Source: RYN-428 sp035695715 (lineage in GTDB: Bacteria; Planctomycetota; Phycisphaerae; Tepidisphaerales; Tepidisphaeraceae). From it: DNA of 9,472 nucleotides. The translations under genes were made by a program, and so were the position numbers. The stretch covers positions 1 through 9,472 of the forward strand of contig DASRRM010000005.1 in assembly GCA_035695715.1 (NCBI GenBank), given 5' to 3'. The notes under the pieces are model-generated. The model searched no databases and was not told the origin of the DNA. It worked only from the letters and a program-made list of their open reading frames with translations. Shown here one piece after another: positions 6,722 through 9,472 of the stretch; position 1 is the first letter of the stretch; each line of letters opens with the position of its first letter.

Positions 6722-6824
6722 CAATCCTTTGTAACGCGATCTGTGCCGGCGCGGAACGCGAATTTACCGCTGGAAGGTGGAACCGCCTTTGCTCTCCTCA
6801 ATTTGGTCGTTAATGGAGATACCC
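6722..6824. promoter_or_regulatory. Short divergent promoter region between the HD gene and the zinc-finger gene
   Basis: This 103-base space lies between two starts on opposite strands, so promoters for both must overlap or adjoin here. No reliable -35/-10 boxes or operator dyads are visible. It has no REP-like palindrome. Confidence 0.4.
6815..6819 (+). promoter_or_regulatory. Ribosome binding site that sets the zinc-finger protein start
   Basis: GGAGA precedes ATG 6825 by 5 bases. In-frame ATG codons at 6777 and 6813 lack such a site, and the residues they would add do not resemble the family. Confidence 0.6.
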
Positions 6825-7022
6825 ATGGCGCAGCCGTCGTCGAAGCAGAAATTATGCAGCATGTGCGGGCAGCCGATCTCCGCGGCTCGCCTCGAAGCGC
6901 TCCCGGGCGTGACGATGTGCATCGAGTGCGCGAAAAAGTATCCACGCAAAATCGACCTGAGCAGCGTCGATCTGAGTCAGGCCAGTCCCATCAACCGCAA
7001 CGGCTTTGCTCCAAAAGATTAG
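6825..7022 (+). CDS. Small DksA/TraR-type C4 zinc-finger protein
   Basis: This 65-residue protein is almost entirely a DksA/TraR zinc finger. Cys11 and Cys14 (CSMCG) and Cys32 and Cys35 (CIEC) form the four-cysteine site, and the intervening QPISAARLEALPGVTMC is the family consensus around the finger. DksA and TraR bind the RNA polymerase secondary channel and change promoter response, DksA together with ppGpp. Full DksA is about 150 residues with a long coiled coil bearing acidic tip residues. Here only ten residues precede the first Cys, so neither the coiled coil nor the TraR-type N-terminal helix is present. The C-terminal 25 residues are polar and not recognised. Direct polymerase-channel action like DksA is doubtful. 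It could be a zinc-finger accessory protein. It is divergent from the SpoT-like HD gene. Confidence 0.82.
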   Translation: MAQPSSKQKLCSMCGQPISAARLEALPGVTMCIECAKKYPRKIDLSSVDLSQASPINRNGFAPKD

Positions 7023-7074
7023 ACGATCGCTCGCAGGCGCTAATCGCGACGTATACCCAGAGGCGTTTCGCCGG

Positions 7075-7096
7075 GGTGGCGACTTCAGTCGCCACC
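7075..7096. terminator. Perfect 10-base-pair hairpin, possible bidirectional terminator or dispersed repeat
   Basis: GGTGGCGACT at 7075-7084 and AGTCGCCACC at 7087-7096 pair perfectly around TC. On the plus strand the stem is followed by ATTTTGG. It lies 52 bases past the zinc-finger stop and about 120 bases past the end of the converging DCC gene, a good place for a terminator. Its form is also like that of the other intergenic palindromes here. The rest of 7023-7219 shows no gene. Confidence 0.55.
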
Positions 7097-7219
7097 ATTT
7101 TGGAAAACGACACGCCACCATCCGGCTCCAAACCGCTGACGCATTCGGCGATGGCGTTCCAAAACCCACCAGCTCCAATGCCACTGTTCGGAGTTTTCGT
7201 ATCACGGCGGCTTGTGTCT

Positions 7220-7630
7220 TTAATCCAGAAACCGTTCCTTCAATTCCGGCGTGGGAATTCTGCATGCCGGCAATTGCCCGAACCATCGATAGCGGTTGGC
7301 GGCGATGAAATCGTAAATTCCATCGCGCAAAAACGCCGGGATGACAATTCCCAGCCAGCACCACTTCGCCCACCCGGCCAGCCGCCGCGCCACTTGCAGG
7401 GCCGCCAGCGACCGTGTGCTGCATCGGCCATTTTCGATCAGCACGATCGACTGCACCGCATCCGTCGGCAAGCCGTATTGGCGCAGCAGTGCCTGCCCCG
7501 CCGCCGACTGCTGCGAGGCGAAATGGAAATAGCCTGCCGGATCGCGGTCGATGACGAAGTTGACGCTGGCGTTGCACAGCGAGCAAACGCCGTCGAAAAG
7601 GATGATTGCGTGGGTGTGGCGCAGTGGCAT
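7220..7630 (-). CDS. DCC-family (DUF393, YuxK-like) thiol-disulfide oxidoreductase
   Basis: This 136-residue protein is full length for the DUF393 family. The defining motif DGVCSLC lies at residues 13-19, with Cys16 and Cys19 as the likely redox pair in a thioredoxin-like CxxC arrangement. Other family marks are NFVIDRD, FASQQSAAGQALL, CSTRSLAAL and, near the C-terminus, RDGIYDFIAANRYRWFG. Family members are small soluble proteins proposed to carry out thiol-disulfide exchange; physiological substrates are mostly unknown. The start at ATG 7628-7630 has no good ribosome binding site, but no other in-frame start fits better. A GTAG-headed palindromic repeat begins only 21 bases upstream, so the promoter must lie within or beyond that repeat unless it is read from the aminopeptidase gene 291 bases away. 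Confidence 0.92.
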   Translation of the reverse strand: MPLRHTHAIILFDGVCSLCNASVNFVIDRDPAGYFHFASQQSAAGQALLRQYGLPTDAVQSIVLIENGRCSTRSLAALQVARRLAGWAKWCWLGIVIPAFLRDGIYDFIAANRYRWFGQLPACRIPTPELKERFLD

Positions 7631-7651
7631 GGTCGCCGAGAGAAGAATTTT

Positions 7652-7722
7652 GTAGGGCGGGCATTGCCCGCCGAGTGCGTGACCCGCAAAACGATCGTTC
7701 CGGCGGGCAGTGCCCGCCCTAC
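7652..7722. repeat. REPIN-like inverted repeat with 22-base arms headed by GTAGGG
   Basis: The left arm at 7652-7673 begins GTAGGGCGGGCATTGCCCGC. The right arm at 7701-7722 is its reverse complement with one mismatch, at the loop (ATT against ACT). Each arm forms its own hairpin, CGGGCA-TGCCCG. The head is the same as in the elements at 3731 and 5982 but the stem sequence is different. It sits between the end of the aminopeptidase gene and the start of the DCC gene. Confidence 0.82.
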
Positions 7723-7752
7723 GTTGTTACTGAGCGGTTTTGGACGCTCGCT

Positions 7753-7876
7753 CGTGACACGGCCGTCTCGGCCGTGCCTATGAATTGGACACTGTGGGAA
7801 CTCCTGAAAATATCTCGATCAACCTTGTCTTGCATCGCCAGCACGGGCGAGACGCCGGCGAGACGCCCGTGTCACG
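7753..7876. repeat. Second class of inverted palindromic repeat, CGTGACACGG type
   Basis: The left arm at 7753-7778 begins CGTGACACGGCCGTCTCGGC and contains an 8-base-pair stem, CACGGCCG-TCT-CGGCCGTG (7758-7776). The right arm at 7841-7876 is on the other strand and reads CGTGACACGGGCGTCTCGCC, then has a duplicated core: GGCGAGACGCC occurs twice in tandem at 7846-7856 and 7857-7867. It lacks the GTAG head. It lies just past the aminopeptidase stop and may assist transcript termination there. Confidence 0.7.
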
Positions 7877-7921
7877 AAAAACGCCGCCTGCCCAACTTCT
7901 CCACCCATCCTGCTGCGGTTT

Positions 7922-9472
7922 TCACCCAGCTTTGGAATTTCCCATCCGCCCTTCGATCCATTTCACCAGCGTGCGCACGCCCCAGCCGGTTGCGCCCTTG
8001 GCGTAACAGGGCAACTCCTTTTCCGTATCCGCGACGCCGGCGATATCGAGATGGGCCCAGGGAACCGAACCGTCGGTGGGCACGAAGAAGCTTAAAAACG
8101 CGCCGCCTTGCAGAGGATGCGCCTCGCGGCCGGCGGAGTTGACGATGTCGGCGTGGTCGCCGCGAATCTGGTCGCGCTGATCTTCGCCCAGCGGCAAGCG
8201 CCAGATTTTTTCGCCAACGGCTTCGCCCGATTCGGTCAATTCTCGCACCAGGTCGTCGTTGTTGCTCATCACGCCCGCCATGGTTTTTCCCAGGGCCGTG
8301 ACCACGCCGCCGGTCAGGGTTGCCAGATCGACGACGGCGGCGGGTTTATAGGTTTCGATTCCCCATGCCAGGGCATCGCCAAGCACGAGCCGGCCCTCGG
8401 CATCGGTGTTGGTGACGTCGACCGTTACGCCGTTGTACATGTGCAGAATATCGCCGGGGCGATAGGCCATGGCGTCGACGGCGTTTTCGGCGCTGCTGAG
8501 AATTCCCACGACATGCACCGTCAGTTTCAGTTTTGCCAGGGCATACATCAGCCCGAGCACGGCCATCCCGCCGCACTTGTCGTAGATCATTTTCCCCATT
8601 TTTTCCGCCGGCTTGATGGAGATTCCGCCGGTGTCAAAGGTGATCGACTTGCCGACGATCAGCAGGGGCGCTACAGCCTTGCCGACGTCCTTTTTCTTCT
8701 CGCCGCGTCCCCGCGTCCCCGTGTCGCCGCTTCCTCCACGGTATTCCAACACGATCATTCGCGGGGGCGTATCGATCGCGCCCGCCCCAACGGCCAGAAT
8801 GCCCCCCATGCCCAGCTTTTTCAGCTCCTTCTCATCAAGCACCCGGCATCCAAGTCCCACTTCCTTCGCCATTTGCTTCGCGACTTTGGCCAGCGAAGGC
8901 GGGTTGATGTTATTGGCCGGGCGCGAGGCGATGGTGCGGGCGAAATTCTGCCCGTCGGCGATCGCGCGGGCGCGGTCGATGCCCTTTCGCAGGGCGGGGG
9001 CATCCTCGGCGACAATCGTCCACTCCAGCCGTTTCAGGGCCGGTTCGTCTGGCTTCTTCTGGCCGGTTCCCTTGTATTCCTCGAAGTCGAACGCGGCCAA
9101 CAGCGCGCCGGTGGCAATCGCCTCGCCGGCATCGGCGGTGCCGATGTTCGCAAGTGTCGGGCAGATAATTGTCGCCTTCCCCAAACGATGTTTTCGCAGC
9201 CCGCGCAACGCCCGCGCCCCGGCTTGCCGCAGCGTTTCGCTGGTGATTTTGTCGGCGTTGCCAAGTCCAACCGAAAAGATGCGCCGATATTTCCCCCCGG
9301 AGATTTCGACGAGATCGAAAACCATTTCCTTCGATTTGCCCGTGGCCGCCCCGCCGGCGGAAAGCCGCTTAAGTGCTGTCAGATCGGCCTCGGCGACCAT
9401 GGCCGGCAGGCCTTCACCAACCACCCCTTCAGCCGAGAATACAACGACGGCGTCGACATTGGCCGGTCCGGT
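7922..9472 (-). CDS. pepA: Leucyl aminopeptidase, family M17 (PepA-like), N-terminus outside the window
   Basis: The frame is open to the right window edge, giving 516 visible residues; the true start lies outside. The visible beginning (ANVDAVVVFSAEG) is typical of the M17 N-terminal domain. The C-terminal catalytic domain is intact. Counting from the window edge, the two-metal ligands are Lys275 (VGKS), Asp280 (TFDTGG), Asp298 (IYDKCGG), Asp357 and Glu359 in the NTDAEGRL signature (8387-8410). The catalytic Lys287 (ISIKP) and Arg361 are present, each a constant five positions from the E. coli PepA residues. The enzyme removes N-terminal amino acids from peptides in the cytoplasm, normally as a hexamer. 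One oddity is a Gly-, Arg- and Lys-rich insertion just before VGKS (8671-8738), absent from typical family members. An inverted repeat starts 46 bases past the stop and may aid termination. Confidence 0.95.
   Translation of the reverse strand, partial: TGPANVDAVVVFSAEGVVGEGLPAMVAEADLTALKRLSAGGAATGKSKEMVFDLVEISGGKYRRIFSVGLGNADKITSETLRQAGARALRGLRKHRLGKATIICPTLANIGTADAGEAIATGALLAAFDFEEYKGTGQKKPDEPALKRLEWTIVAEDAPALRKGIDRARAIADGQNFARTIASRPANNINPPSLAKVAKQMAKEVGLGCRVLDEKELKKLGMGGILAVGAGAIDTPPRMIVLEYRGGSGDTGTRGRGEKKKDVGKAVAPLLIVGKSITFDTGGISIKPAEKMGKMIYDKCGGMAVLGLMYALAKLKLTVHVVGILSSAENAVDAMAYRPGDILHMYNGVTVDVTNTDAEGRLVLGDALAWGIETYKPAAVVDLATLTGGVVTALGKTMAGVMSNNDDLVRELTESGEAVGEKIWRLPLGEDQRDQIRGDHADIVNSAGREAHPLQGGAFLSFFVPTDGSVPWAHLDIAGVADTEKELPCYAKGATGWGVRTLVKWIEGRMGNSKAG
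8701..8727. repeat. Short tandem repeat inside the aminopeptidase gene
   Basis: Two copies of CGCGTCCC at 8704-8711 and 8712-8719 are followed by the related CGTGTCGC at 8720-8727. On the coding strand this gives the Gly/Arg/Thr-rich stretch DTGTRGRG, which falls in a loop before the metal-binding core and appears to be an in-frame expansion or captured repeat. Confidence 0.6.

Noticed and set aside
6551..7783. 410-codon plus-strand open frame
   Set aside because: It runs antisense through the HD and DCC genes, crosses the zinc-finger gene in another frame and passes through palindromic repeats. No domain is visible.
5982..7876. CRISPR array made from the repeated palindromes
   Set aside because: Copies are in inverted pairs, differ between sites and are separated by genes. 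There is no regular spacer pattern and no cas gene.
9424..9472. GTG near 9424 as the aminopeptidase start
   Set aside because: The same frame continues to the window edge with family-like sequence (ANVDAVVVFSAEG), so the gene begins outside the window.

Overview
The window looks like part of a planctomycete chromosome, most likely from the class Phycisphaerae. The main evidence is a secreted protease whose N-terminus carries the planctomycete LEPR-XLL type motif (GLESRTLLSA). Supporting evidence is a Sel1-repeat protein fused to a C-terminal secretin/STN-like domain of a kind common in planctomycetes, a visibly high GC content, and long gaps between genes filled with short palindromic repeats. 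The taxon is an inference; there is no rRNA or other marker gene here.

Layout from left to right. A secreted Sel1-repeat protein runs leftwards off the window (1-1387, minus). It is divergent from a sedolisin (S53) serine-carboxyl protease with two C-terminal beta-sandwich repeats (1673-3649, plus). A 608-base gap (3650-4257) holds a 189-base element with 28-base inverted ends and a second hairpin. Next is a secreted coiled-coil protein with a tail of nine 11-residue repeats (4258-5946, plus). A 274-base convergent gap (5947-6220) holds three strong palindromic elements. It is followed by a small SpoT/MESH1-like HD-domain protein (6221-6721, minus), which is divergent from a 65-residue DksA/TraR-type zinc-finger protein (6825-7022, plus). 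A DCC-family (DUF393) thiol-disulfide oxidoreductase (7220-7630, minus) and a leucyl aminopeptidase of family M17 (7922 to the window end, minus, N-terminus missing) complete the gene set. No tRNA, rRNA, CRISPR array or insertion-sequence transposase was found.

The genes do not form an obvious single pathway. Three (Sel1, sedolisin, coiled-coil protein) appear exported. The HD protein and the zinc-finger protein share a 103-base divergent promoter region and both resemble parts of the stringent-response machinery (ppGpp turnover and DksA), so they are the only neighbours with a plausible functional link.

The most unusual feature is the set of intergenic palindromes. Several families begin with GTAGGG followed by a GC-rich hairpin, and they occur as inverted pairs. 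This is the architecture of REP/REPIN elements mobilised by RAYT (TnpA-REP) transposases. The stems differ between families by compensating changes while the GTAG head is kept. The repeats lie mainly at 3' ends of genes and are absent from the two divergent promoter gaps. No RAYT gene is in the window, so the link is inference.
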